Below are positions 10,601 to 19,184 of a stretch of DNA of 64,000 nucleotides, piece by piece. The stretch covers positions 1,165,915-1,229,914 of the forward strand of contig NZ_LT606948.1 in the NCBI RefSeq assembly GCF_900095185.1. The letters run 5' to 3'. The position numbers were made by a program, and so were the translations under genes. Position 1 is the first letter of the stretch. Each line of letters begins with the position of its first letter. Under the pieces are notes generated by a model, which made no database searches, was not told the origin of the DNA, and was given only the letters and a program-made list of their open reading frames with translations. This stretch comes from Polynucleobacter necessarius. Its GTDB lineage: Bacteria > Pseudomonadota > Gammaproteobacteria > Burkholderiales > Burkholderiaceae.

Positions 10601-11689
10601 GTGTCAGTTACAACAGAGTCCGTGCAGGCTGTTCTAAAAAACTTAGTGGATACCAATACTAAGATTGATTACGTTAGTGCAAAAAATATTAAAAATCTTA
10701 AAGTAGAAGACGGTGATATATCTTTGGATATCGTTTTGGGATATCCCGCAAAAAGTCAGTTTGATGGGATGCGAAAATCAGTTATTGCAACCTTACGTGG
10801 ATTGCCTGGTGTCAAAAATGTCAGTGTTAATGTGAGCAGTCAAATCGTTGCTCATGCTGTACAACGAGGTGTGAAGCTATTACCAGGCGTCAAAAATATT
10901 ATTGCTGTCGCTAGCGGAAAGGGCGGTGTTGGTAAATCAACAACGGCTGTTAACTTAGCATTAGCGCTTGCTGCCGAAGGTGCTCAAGTCGGTATTTTGG
11001 ATGCCGATATTTATGGACCGAGTCAGCCCATGATGTTGGGTATTACCGGAAGACCAGACTCAATTGAAGAAAATATGATTGAGCCTATGGAGGGACATGG
11101 TCTACAAGCGAGCTCAATTGGTTTTCTGATTGACGATGATGCGCCGATGGTTTGGCGTGGTCCAATGGTCACTTCAGCTCTTGAGCAATTGCTTCGTCAG
11201 ACTCGGTGGCGCGACTTGGATTACTTAATCGTAGACATGCCCCCAGGGACAGGGGATATACAGCTAACCTTGGCGCAGAAGGTTCCCGTCACTGGTTCAG
11301 TCATCGTGACTACACCCCAAGACATTGCCCTGTTAGATGCGCGTAAGGGTTTGAAAATGTTCGAAAAGGTGGGCGTACCGATTATTGGCACTATTGAAAA
11401 TATGAGTACTTATGTTTGCACGAAATGTGGACATGAGGAACATGTATTTGGTACTGGTGGCGGCGAAAAAATGTGTACAGAGTATGGAGTGGATTTTTTA
11501 GGTGCGCTTCCTCTTAATCTTTCTATTCGTGAACAAGCGGATGCTGGGCGTCCAACCGTTGTCGCGGATCCTGATGGAGCCATTAGCGTAATCTATAAAG
11601 GCATTGCTAGACAGGTTGCTATCCGGGTTGCTACTCTATCCAAAGATATGAGCAGTAAATTTCCTAACATTGTGGTTCAAAACACCTGA
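10601..11689 (+). CDS. apbC: Mrp/ApbC family iron-sulfur cluster carrier ATPase
   Basis: 362 residues from GTG 10601, with ribosome-binding sequence AGGAG at 10590-10594. An N-terminal MIP18/DUF59 domain (about 1-85) is followed by the Mrp/NBP35 P-loop ATPase with deviant Walker A GKGGVGKST (about 106-114), DADIYGPSQP and VDMPPGTGD. The C-terminal cluster-bridging pair is CTKC near residue 270. It transfers Fe-S clusters to apo-proteins in the cytoplasm. Intact. The 160 bases upstream hold nothing I can identify. Confidence 0.95.
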   Translation: MSVTTESVQAVLKNLVDTNTKIDYVSAKNIKNLKVEDGDISLDIVLGYPAKSQFDGMRKSVIATLRGLPGVKNVSVNVSSQIVAHAVQRGVKLLPGVKNIIAVASGKGGVGKSTTAVNLALALAAEGAQVGILDADIYGPSQPMMLGITGRPDSIEENMIEPMEGHGLQASSIGFLIDDDAPMVWRGPMVTSALEQLLRQTRWRDLDYLIVDMPPGTGDIQLTLAQKVPVTGSVIVTTPQDIALLDARKGLKMFEKVGVPIIGTIENMSTYVCTKCGHEEHVFGTGGGEKMCTEYGVDFLGALPLNLSIREQADAGRPTVVADPDGAISVIYKGIARQVAIRVATLSKDMSSKFPNIVVQNT

Positions 11690-11695
11690 GGACTT

Positions 11696-12050
11696 ATGCG
11701 TTTTGCAGTATTAATGCGTAAACAAAACTTGGATAACCCATAGGTTTCATACCGCTGGGCGCCTCAAGAGGTGTTGCCAGACTATGGGCAATTTAATCCT
11801 AACTCAGGTAACTCCATTACTGGCCAGTTTTTAGGTCGTGACGAAGGCGGTGAGTTATGGTTATTGACTGGTTATGAGCTTGATCTTTTTCCGGATGAAG
11901 CTGAAGGCTACTACCTAAATGTTTCTGCGACACTCCCTAGCTGGTTGTGTGATGTAGCGCCTCGAGAAAGAGATAGAGCGTTATGTAGATAGCGAATCGC
12001 TTGTTTTAGCTAATGCTGAATCAAGCTTTGCCGTGCTTCATTGCAGACTC
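11696..12050 (+). pseudogene. DUF3305 protein of the formate dehydrogenase cluster, pseudogene
   Basis: Starts MRFAVLMRKQNLDNP, then a stop at 11741-11743 where the family has Trp. It continues as YRWAPQEVLPDYGQF and LFPDEAEGYYLNVSA, both recognisable DUF3305 blocks, then shifts frame near 11955. DUF3305 proteins are encoded beside formate dehydrogenase genes, and their exact role is not established. First gene of the dead fdh cluster. The stretch 12050-12160 is low-complexity coding-like sequence that could be the remains of the usual DUF3306 neighbour, but I cannot show that. Confidence 0.75.
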
Positions 12051-12161
12051 AAATGCAAAGTGATTTAAGATCCTCACAGCAAAATACATCTAATCCATTG
12101 GATGAAATGCCAAATGAAATATCAACAGATCCAGAACAGAAAAAACTTAAGAAGATTGCGT

Positions 12162-12509
12162 ATGAGTCAAAAATTAGTCTGTAATTGCAATGGCACCATG
12201 CCGCTGGATGCAAAAGCGCTGGGTGTGCCAATGCACACCTCATTGTGTCGACAAAGAAGTAGGATCCTTTTTAAAGTCCCTAGACGGTTTAGATTCAGTA
12301 GTGGTGGCCTGCACCAAAAAAGCCAAATTATCGGGACCGAAGATCGCTGCGTTATTGGCATTAGCTGACATGCCTGAAGCAGAGCCTGTGTCGGTAGTGA
12401 GCTACGAAAGTCACGGTAGGTTGCTGATTATTGACGCTGGATCGCAAGCAATTCCTTGGGCTGAAAATCTCAGTTCATCTTTAGACGTTTCTGTTTTATG
12501 CACCGAGCC
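12162..12509 (+). pseudogene. 4Fe-4S binding protein of the formate dehydrogenase cluster, pseudogene
   Basis: MSQKLVCNCNGTMPLDAKAL at the start (Cys-Asn-Cys-Asn) matches the small ferredoxin-like protein found in fdh3 clusters. The frame shifts near 12243, where HTSLCRQ continues as KEVGSFLKSLDGLDSVVVACT in another frame. After VACT the text jumps to PKIAALLALADMPEAEPV, which in relatives lies much further on, so an internal deletion removed the ferredoxin core. It runs into torD at about 12510 without a stop of its own. Confidence 0.7.
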
Positions 12510-13077
12510 TGGTATATGGCCTGATCGCTCGTTTTTTTTCAGATGCCGCCAGATCAGGCGCTTTTGGATCAAATTGCGGCAACAGCCGATCAAGGTGAGG
12601 CTGCAAATGATGCGCCTTTGGCTAAAGCGTGGATGGGTGTGGTGGAGGTTGCAAAGAACAATCCTACTAAGGATTGGCAGGATGAGTTTGATTTGAATTT
12701 CATCAGCGTTGGCAAGCCCAATATTATTCTAAATGGTGCCTGCTATATGGCTGGGCATCTGAATGAAAAGCCGTTGGTCAACATTCGTAGAGCTTTGGAG
12801 ACTTTTGGTCTTGAGGCCGCAGAGGATGTCACTGAAAGAAACGGAGGACTATATCTCGGCCCTATGTGAAGTGTGATGCGTGATTTGATCGCAGGTGATG
12901 ATGTCGAGGTTTCTAACCTTACAAATCAGAGGGTTTTTTAATGAACACATGCGCCATTGGTATGATGAATTATGCGATGCAGTTGAGGGTATTCCAGAGA
13001 TGCGCCTCTACCATCCGATTGCCGTGCTAACCAGAGACTTCCTAGCGATCGAAGGTCAAAGCTTTGACATGATTTGA
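12510..13077 (+). pseudogene. TorD-family molybdoenzyme chaperone, pseudogene
   Basis: The N-terminus is lost at a junction with the preceding gene: YGLIARFF is followed by QMPPDQALLDQIAATADQ in another frame, the shift falling in a run of eight T at 12531-12538. A second shift near 12838 separates EAAEDVTE from TEDYISALCEVMRDLIAG, and the rest (HMRHWYDELCDAVEG to FDMI) ends at 13077. The family binds the Tat signal of molybdoenzymes and helps cofactor insertion. Its client FdhA lies just downstream and is also dead. Confidence 0.85.
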
Positions 13078-13193
13078 AGCGATTTAAATCCTATGGAAAA
13101 CCCTGCTATGGATTTGAGTCTTACATCAATGCTAAAAATGCAATTACATACTACACTTGACCGAAATCAAGAATCAACACATAGGAGCAAGTC

Positions 13194-13415
13194 ATGAGCA
13201 CTAAATCCAAAGTTGCTTTAAGCGCAGAGAACAAACCGGCACGCCGTAAATTTTTTATTGGAGCAGGTGCAACAGTCGGTGCAGTTGCTGTTGCTTCTCA
13301 GATTTCAGTTGGTAAAGCGGTGATGCAGGAAAGCGGTAGTACCGTTAAACCAAATCATGATGGATAACAAATTACAGCGCACATGCGCAAGCATTATGAA
13401 TCTACCAAGATTTAA
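13194..13415 (+). pseudogene. small Tat-signal protein of the formate dehydrogenase cluster, nonsense allele
   Basis: MSTKSKVALSAENKPARRKFFIGAGATVG has a twin-arginine-like leader (RRKFF). The frame is interrupted by TAA at 13365-13367, exactly where relatives read 'GYQ(L/I)(T/S)xH'. Downstream the same frame continues QITAHMRKHYESTKI to TAA 13413-13415. A single TAT(Tyr) to TAA change explains it. Short Tat proteins of this kind precede fdhA in many fdh3 clusters. This looks like a young lesion. Confidence 0.8.
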
Positions 13416-13469
13416 TTATTCGACCTCGCTTGTTACTCAATAAATAAAAAACTTTCTCAGGGACAACAT

Positions 13470-15499
13470 ATGAGTCTGATTCGTAAATCAAATACCCCAT
13501 AAAGCAGTCGTTCTGCATTTCATCTCATCGGTCGCCGCTCGCGTGGCTTGAAGTCTGCGGTTCCAACCATGGATCGACGTACATTCTTAAATGTACTCTG
13601 GAGTTGGCATAGGTGCTAGTATTGCAGCTAGTCAACTCAGTATAATGCAAAAGGCGGTAGCTGAGCCAAGCAAGGCAATGCTAAATAGCAAAAAAGGCAA
13701 GATCGACGTCAAGCGCACAATCTGTACTCATAGCTCAGTAGGTTGCGCTACTGACGCGACTGTTGAGAATGGCGTTTGGGTTCGTCAAGACTCCGTATTT
13801 GATTCGCCAATCAAAATGGGCGCTTTATTATGCGACCATGGTCATGGTGACTACCGTCTACGTTATCTAATGAAATTGGTCGATGGAAAATACCAGCGCA
13901 TTTCATGGGATCAGGCTCTTAATGAAATTACCGCGCAGATGAAGAGTATTCGCGAGAAATATTCTCCAGATGCGATGTTCTTCATTGGATCTTCTAAGCA
14001 CAAGAACGAACAAGCTTGTTTAATGCGTAAGTGAGTTTCTTTCTTTGGAACAAACAACACAGACCATCAGGCTCGTATTTGTCACTCAACCACAGTTGCA
14101 GGTGTTGCAAACACCTGGGGCTATGGGGCGCGATGACCAATAGCTATAACGCGACATGATCAATGCCAAGGCCGCTTTGTATATCGGCTCTAATGCGGCA
14201 GAAGCCCATCCAGTTTCCATGTTGAGTCTGTTGCACACTAAAGAGAATGGCTGCAAAGTCATCGTCGTTAATCCTCGTTACACCTGTACGGCGACAAAGT
14301 CAGATCAGTACATCCGCATCCGTTCGGGTACAGATATTCCTTTCTTACAGTGGCGTGCGAAAGTTATTGAGCCATTGTTCGAATCTATGCCTGATCATGT
14401 GATCATGCAAGCATTTGCTGACCGTCTTGGTTTTGGTCAAGAGTTGTTTAAGAATTACAAAATGCTCAGCTCAAAATTTGCTGGTAAGCAGTGGGGAGAG
14501 CCGCAAATTGAAGATATCTTGCGTGAAATCAACCGCTCTGTTTGGACCATTGGTTACACAGGTCAAATTCCTGAGCGTCTGAAAGCGCATATGAGAATGG
14601 TTGCAACATTTGATCCAAAGACCTTGAAGTCACGCGGTGGGGTTGATCTAGTTACTGGTTATGACACCACGGGTGATTATTATGGTTTGCCTTGGCCTTG
14701 CTACGGCACCGCTGCTATCCAGCAGCCTGGATCACTGAATCTCTATAACACCAGTAAGAGTGTGATGGAAGGTGGCGGCAATTTCCGTGCGAACTTTGGA
14801 GTAGAGCGTGAAGGTGTAAGTTTACTTGCTGGTGATGGTTCTTATTCAAAAGGGTCGTGATGAAGAACGGTTGCCATCCATTTGGTAATGCAAAAGCACG
14901 CGCTATTGTCTGGAACTGCCCCCGATGCAGTTCCGATTCACCGTGAAGCGCTCTATGGTACTAATGAGGCGATGATGCGCAAGTATCCAACTTCCGCAGA
15001 TAAGAAGAATTTCTGGCGCTTACCTACTCTCTATAAGACTGTTCAAGATCAAAACTTGAATGAGAAGTTATATGGAAAGTTCCCAATCATCTTGACTTCT
15101 GGTCGTTTGGTTGAATACGAGGGTGGCGGTGACGACACTCGTTCTAATCCATGGTTAGCCGAGCTTCAGAAAGAAAACTTTGTGGAGATCAATCCTAAGG
15201 CAGCCGCAGATCGTGGCATCAAGAACTGGGATTACGTTTGGGTTAAGTCTCCAATTGGAGCCAAGATCAAGGTGCGTGCTTAGGTAACAGAGCGCGTTGT
15301 GCAAGGAGCCGCCTCCATTCCTTTCCACTTGGCAGGATAGTGGCAAGGTAATGACTTGCGTAAATACTACTACCCAGAGGGTGCGGCACCGGTTGTATTG
15401 GGCGAGGCGGTCAACACTGCGACTACCTATGGTTACGATCAGGTAACGATAATGCAAGAGACCAAAACCACTATATGTCAAATCGAGAAATTTGCCTAA
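13470..15499 (+). pseudogene. fdhA: formate dehydrogenase alpha (molybdopterin) subunit, pseudogene
   Basis: Recognisable blocks in order: N-terminus with RRTFL Tat signal (13570), the first Fe-S/cofactor domain (TICTHSSVGCATDATVENG), GTNNTDHQARICHSTTVAG near 14050, KVIVVNPRYTCTATKSD near 14250, and the C-terminal block LILTSGRLVEYEGGGDDTRSNPW near 15090, ending [18 protein letters not shown] at 15499. The ARICH motif shows a Cys-type, not selenocysteine, active site. Stops and shifts occur near 13500, 13600, 14034, 14135 and 14860, and roughly 300 residues around 14860 are deleted. Confidence 0.93.
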
Positions 15500-15526
15500 G
15501 TCAAAAAATAAAGTCAGGAGAACACA

Positions 15527-15836
15527 ATAGCAAGAATGAAATTTATTTGCGACACAGAGCAATGCATTGAATGCAACGGTTGTGTCACCGCTTGTAAGAA
15601 CGATAACGAAGTCCCTTTGGGTGTGAACCGTCGCCGTGTGGTTACGGTAAATGACGGCATTATTGGGTCAAGAAAAATCAATCTCAGTCGCATGTATGCA
15701 CTGTAGTGATGCTCCTTGTGTGGGTGCTAATAACGGATTTATGACTAAGAATTGGACGCCAGGCAATCAGGCTAGCTGGACAGAGTCGGTTGATAAGCGC
15801 ACTCATAGTCAAAAGGAATGCAGTCGCGTTAAGTGA
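15527..15836 (+). pseudogene. fdhB: formate dehydrogenase beta (iron-sulfur) subunit, truncated pseudogene
   Basis: The usual start M-A-R-M-K-F-I-C is present except that the first codon is ATA (15527), seven bases after AGGAG. CDTEQCIECNGCVTACKNDNEV gives the first four-cysteine ferredoxin motif. The frame shifts near 15660, and CMHCSDAPC follows. After that Cys the sequence leaves FdhB: the next 37 codons (ANNGFMTKNWTPGNQASWTE...) to 15836 are not FdhB and I do not recognise them. Normal length is about 200 residues, so roughly two thirds are gone. Confidence 0.88.
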
Positions 15837-15883
15837 TCCACTAAATAACAATAAATAAAATGAATACGTTTAAGGACATGTGT

Positions 15884-16940
15884 ATGAAACAATCATTTTC
15901 TAAAGTTCTACGCACTTTGGTGGTGACTGCAGGTTTGTCACTGACCTTTTGGTAAGTGGAATGGGTTTTGCGGAGCGCGCACCGATGGCGCCTGTGTCAT
16001 CTCCTAGCGGAGTAGATATGCCACCTCTTTCTGTGCCAGCTAATCCCAATAGTTTGGCAAATGGGACTCAGGCACAAGCACAGCCAGCAAATTCATCTAT
16101 TTTTACCTCTGCCAACAGTGATCCGTATCACTACGTCAGCATCCCCGACAAAGAGGCTAGCGTATTGATCCAGCGCTCTGGTCAACAATGGCGTTTGATT
16201 CGTAACGGTGCAATCACTGTTTATGGCGGTTAGTTACTCGCACTTGCTTTTTTCAGCGTACTTGCGATGTATACCATTAAAGGCTCACTCAAGTTGCATG
16301 AGCCAATGTCGGGAGTCAAAATCAAGTGCTTGAGTGTTTGTGATCGTCTTGTTCACTGGTTGATGGCATTTAGCTTTTTGGCCGTAGCCTTTACTGGCTT
16401 ATTAATCCTGTATGGCAAGTACTTTGCTATGCCAATTATGGGTGGTCCAGCTTATGGCTCGTTCTTGGACGTTTGCAAAAATATCCATAACTTTGTGGGC
16501 CCTCTGTTTACGATTTGTATAGTAGTTTTTTCTTGTGATTTGTAAGTAAGAACATCCCTGGTAAAGGCGATCTGAACTGGATATTGAACTTTGGCGGTAT
16601 TTTGAATGGTAAGCATGTACCAGTTGGCTTCTTTAACTTCGGTGAGAACTTCTGGTTCTGGTTTGGTATGACATTTTTGGGTCTGGTGATATCTGGTTCA
16701 GGCTTTGTTCTCGACATGATCGTGCCATTTATGACTATCGAATACACCCGTGACACTATGCAGATCGCCAACATTCTTCACAGTAGTGCTGCGATCTGGA
16801 TGACTGCACTGGCGATGGGACATATCTATATCGGTACGATTGGTATGCAAGGCTCAATCGATGGCATGAAGACTGGTTATGTTGATGCGACTTGGGCTAA
16901 AGAGCACCATGAGCTCTGGTACGACAAACTGAATAAATAA
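15884..16940 (+). pseudogene. fdhC: formate dehydrogenase gamma (cytochrome b) subunit, pseudogene
   Basis: Starts MKQSFSKVLRTLVVTAG, with a stop at about 15953. It continues as the periplasmic N-terminal extension (DPYHYVSIPDKEASVLIQ) and then cytochrome b helices: CDRLVHWLMAFSFLAVAFTG, FWFWFGMTFLGLVISGSGF and ILHSSAAIWMTALAMGHIYIG. Stops at 16231 and 16543 and shifts break it into three frames. The C-terminus (YVDATWAKEHHELWYDKLNK) is intact to 16940. It would pass electrons from FdhB to quinone in the membrane. Confidence 0.92.
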
Positions 16941-16950
16941 GGACATGGCC

Positions 16951-17168
16951 ATGAAAAAGATCATTGCTTTTATATTCTGCGCATTTGCCGGTGCTGGTTC
17001 AGTGGTGATGGCGGCATTACCTCCATTAACTCCTAAGCAGGCAGAAGCTGCTGCATTAACCAAAGCAAAAGTTGCCTACGGCGATAGAATGGGCGCGTAC
17101 CAACTTTGCCAAGCCCAAAACCGCAGTGGTCGACTGCAGCTCCCGCTGCAGCGCCTGCGGCTCAGTAA
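16951..17168 (+). pseudogene. small secreted protein after fdhC, frameshifted
   Basis: ATG 16951 is preferred over 16945 because AAGGA lies seven bases upstream of it. MKKIIAFIFCAFAGAGSVVMAALPPL is a signal peptide. The mature part PKQAEAAALTKAKVAYGDR loses its frame after about 17085. The original tail, KPQWSTAAPAAAPAAQ, can be read in another frame to TAA 17166-17168. Short Ala-rich proteins of this sort close several fdh clusters; function unknown. Confidence 0.6.
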
Positions 17169-17204
17169 TCAGTCGGCTAGCAACTCTTGATGTAGATAGC
17201 GATT

Positions 17205-17482
17205 AGTAGTCGTAGAGGCTTTGATCATCGGCGTGTGATGTCAAACCAAAGCTGTCTTGGTATTGAAAGAGTAATTAACCGTCCCGCTATCAGGCCTGAT
17301 CAGGCCATCTAATAGTTTTAAAAAGGTGGTTTTCCCGGCTCCACATTGGGTCCAATGCAGGCAGTAATTCTGTCTGCTGGAACAATAGCATGCGGGATAT
17401 TGAGGATAGTTCTGCCATTGCTCTTAACAATGATGTCTTTGAGTTCGATGTATCTCTCGAATTGGTGTAGTGCGTTAACCAT
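17205..17482 (-). pseudogene. tupC: tungstate ABC transporter ATPase fragment
   Basis: Reads MVNALHQFERYIELKDIIV..., then GPN and, after a one-base shift near 17345, GAGKTTFLKLLDGLIRPDSG: a Walker A motif plus the next helix of an ABC ATPase. Homology ends near 17220, so only about 85 of the usual 230-240 residues remain and the signature and Walker B motifs are deleted. It overlaps the 3' end of tupB by eight bases, as in an operon. Confidence 0.8.
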
Positions 17483-18165
17483 AGCGACGCTCTGCAATTT
17501 GACGCACTACGAATGTAAATAAGTTTGCAAGTAAAACAATTGCCAGCAAAACAATTCCTAGGGCAAGCGCCAAGGGAAGATCTCCCTTACTAGTTTCTAG
17601 CGCAATGGCAGTAGCCATAGTTCTCGTTGAGCGGTTAATATTGCCGCCGACAATCATAACTGCACCAACCTCTGATATCGCCCGGGTTAAACCAGCTAGC
17701 ACAGCAATGGTCAGCGAAAAGCGACAGGCCCATATTAGCCACTTAAATCTGGATAAGGGTGGTAGCCTCAAGCTCATGAAAGAATCACGATGAATCTTCC
17801 AAGAATCCTCGAGTATTTGTCGGCTGAGGGCGGTTATCAGTAGGGTACTTGAGCTATACGATCATCCCTTTCACCGTAAAGGGTCATCCCCAGGCGCCTA
17901 ATGGGCCGGTACGCGATAATATCACACAGGCATACCAAGACTCCAATGATCACGGTGGGGACCCCATAAGGGTATTGAGGGTGACAATAACAGTCTTTTT
18001 GCCGGCAAATTGCTCGGTAGCCAGTAAAGCGCCAATAGAAAGCCCCAGAATAGCTCCAATGAGAAGAGCGATAAGGCTGACCTGGAATGAAACCAGGACG
18101 ATCCCGAGAACTGCTGCATCTAAATGGGATAGTAGGGATAGGGCGTCTTGAAAAGCTTTTAACAT
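17475..18165 (-). pseudogene. tupB: tungstate ABC transporter permease, pseudogene
   Basis: ATG at 18165 begins MLKAFQDALSLLSHLDAA, then LGIVLVSFQVSLIALLIGA. After a shift near 17955 the text goes through SRTGPLGAWG, FTVKGMIV and ILEDS. The intact 100-codon tail carries the TupB signature AISEVGAVMIVGGNINRSTRTMATAIALE and ends at 17475. A stop and two shifts lie between. The family imports tungstate (or molybdate) together with TupA and TupC. Next to formate dehydrogenase, a Mo/W enzyme, the pairing makes sense. Confidence 0.87.
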
Positions 18166-18231
18166 GTGCTCGATTCTATCAAGGCAATGGCAGAATGGCT
18201 GTAATGAGACTAATTTACCTATTTTTGATCT

Positions 18232-18432
18232 ATGGCTGAAGTAGTTTGCCTCTGTAATGAGGTTTTCGATGTAGATCTGCGTGAATATTTGGATTTTCAC
18301 CCACTCAATTCGATTGAGGGGTTGCATGAGCAAGCTTCGATATGCAATAAATGTATGCAATGCCAAGATTTGGTGGAAGGTGAAATTTATTTGGCATGGG
18401 TAAGGCATCAGCGTGCAGCGGGGGAATCTTGA
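18232..18432 (+). CDS. BFD-like [2Fe-2S] small protein
   Basis: 66 residues. Cysteines at 6, 8, 38, 41 and 44 (VCLCNEV ... ICNKCMQCQDLVE) fit the C-x-C-x(about 30)-C-x2-C pattern of bacterioferritin-associated-ferredoxin-type domains, with an extra Cys. Such domains bind a [2Fe-2S] cluster and pass electrons. It is intact although it lies next to dead tup/fdh genes. Its stop codon overlaps the start of the next gene (TTGA at 18429-18432), so it belongs to the downstream operon with the EEP protein and cardiolipin synthase. Confidence 0.72.
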   Translation: MAEVVCLCNEVFDVDLREYLDFHPLNSIEGLHEQASICNKCMQCQDLVEGEIYLAWVRHQRAAGES

Positions 18433-19184
18433 CAAACCTAGGTACTTCCGCTCGTTTTACGGTATTGAGTATGAATGTGCATAAGGGTTTATCACCCCTA
18501 CTTCGACACTCAACGATTTATCAGCTGCGCCAAAAAATGCGCAGTCATTATCCTGACCTACTTTTTTTACAAGAATTGCAGCAGGAGCATCGTGGCAGAG
18601 TTCAGCGTTTTGGGCAATGGCCTCTTGCTGAGCTTACCCACTTTCTTTCTGAAGATTTTTGGCGTGATTGGCATTATGGAAAAAACGCTGAATATCGTGA
18701 TGGACATCACGGCAATGCCATTTTGTCAACGCATCCTCAGCAAAAAGGAAATAACTACGATATCTCTGCCTATCGATTTGAGAATCGAGGGTTATTGCAC
18801 AGCATTACAAAATTGGGAGGTATGGATAAGTCTATTCATTGTTTTTGCGTCCATCTGGCGCTTTTTGAACGTGGGCGAGAGCAACAGTTAGAGGCAATCA
18901 TTGGCCGCATTCAAGATTTAACTCAAGGTGGACCCACAATTGTGGCGGGGGACTTTAATGATTGGCGTAACCGCGTGAGTGCGCCAATGAAATCTGCTGG
19001 TTTTGATGAGGTCTTCGAAGTGCTTACTGGTTCTCCGGCCAAAACCTTCCCTAGCGTTAAGCCTATTCTGCCAATGGATAGGATTTATGTGCGTGGACTT
19101 AAAATTCATTCTGCAACAATTTTGCATGAATGGTTAAAGTTGTCTGACCATCTTGGTATTACCGCTGAACTGGAAATCTTATGA
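18429..19184 (+). CDS. endonuclease/exonuclease/phosphatase family protein
   Basis: About 251 residues if TTG 18429 is the start, which overlaps the upstream stop (TTGA). An ATG at 18396 in frame lies inside the previous gene and ATG 18471 would cut into the fold. Motifs of the EEP fold: LSMNVHKG (N), FLQELQQEH (metal-binding Glu), VAGDFNDWRN (GDFN) and LSDHLGITAELE (SDH). Proteins of this type are often encoded beside cardiolipin synthase; the substrate is unknown. Ends four bases into the cls start. Intact. Confidence 0.88.
   Translation: MTNLGTSARFTVLSMNVHKGLSPLLRHSTIYQLRQKMRSHYPDLLFLQELQQEHRGRVQRFGQWPLAELTHFLSEDFWRDWHYGKNAEYRDGHHGNAILSTHPQQKGNNYDISAYRFENRGLLHSITKLGGMDKSIHCFCVHLALFERGREQQLEAIIGRIQDLTQGGPTIVAGDFNDWRNRVSAPMKSAGFDEVFEVLTGSPAKTFPSVKPILPMDRIYVRGLKIHSATILHEWLKLSDHLGITAELEIL

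Noticed and set aside
14034-14060. Stop codon in fdhA as a possible selenocysteine site
   Set aside because: The selenocysteine position corresponds to ARICH at about 14080, which already encodes Cys. The stops lie elsewhere and no insertion hairpin is evident.
17849-18435. Long frames on both strands over the tupB region
   Set aside because: The plus-strand frame is antisense of tupB, and the longer minus-strand frame starts inside the BFD-like gene. Only ATG 18165 fits a TupB start.
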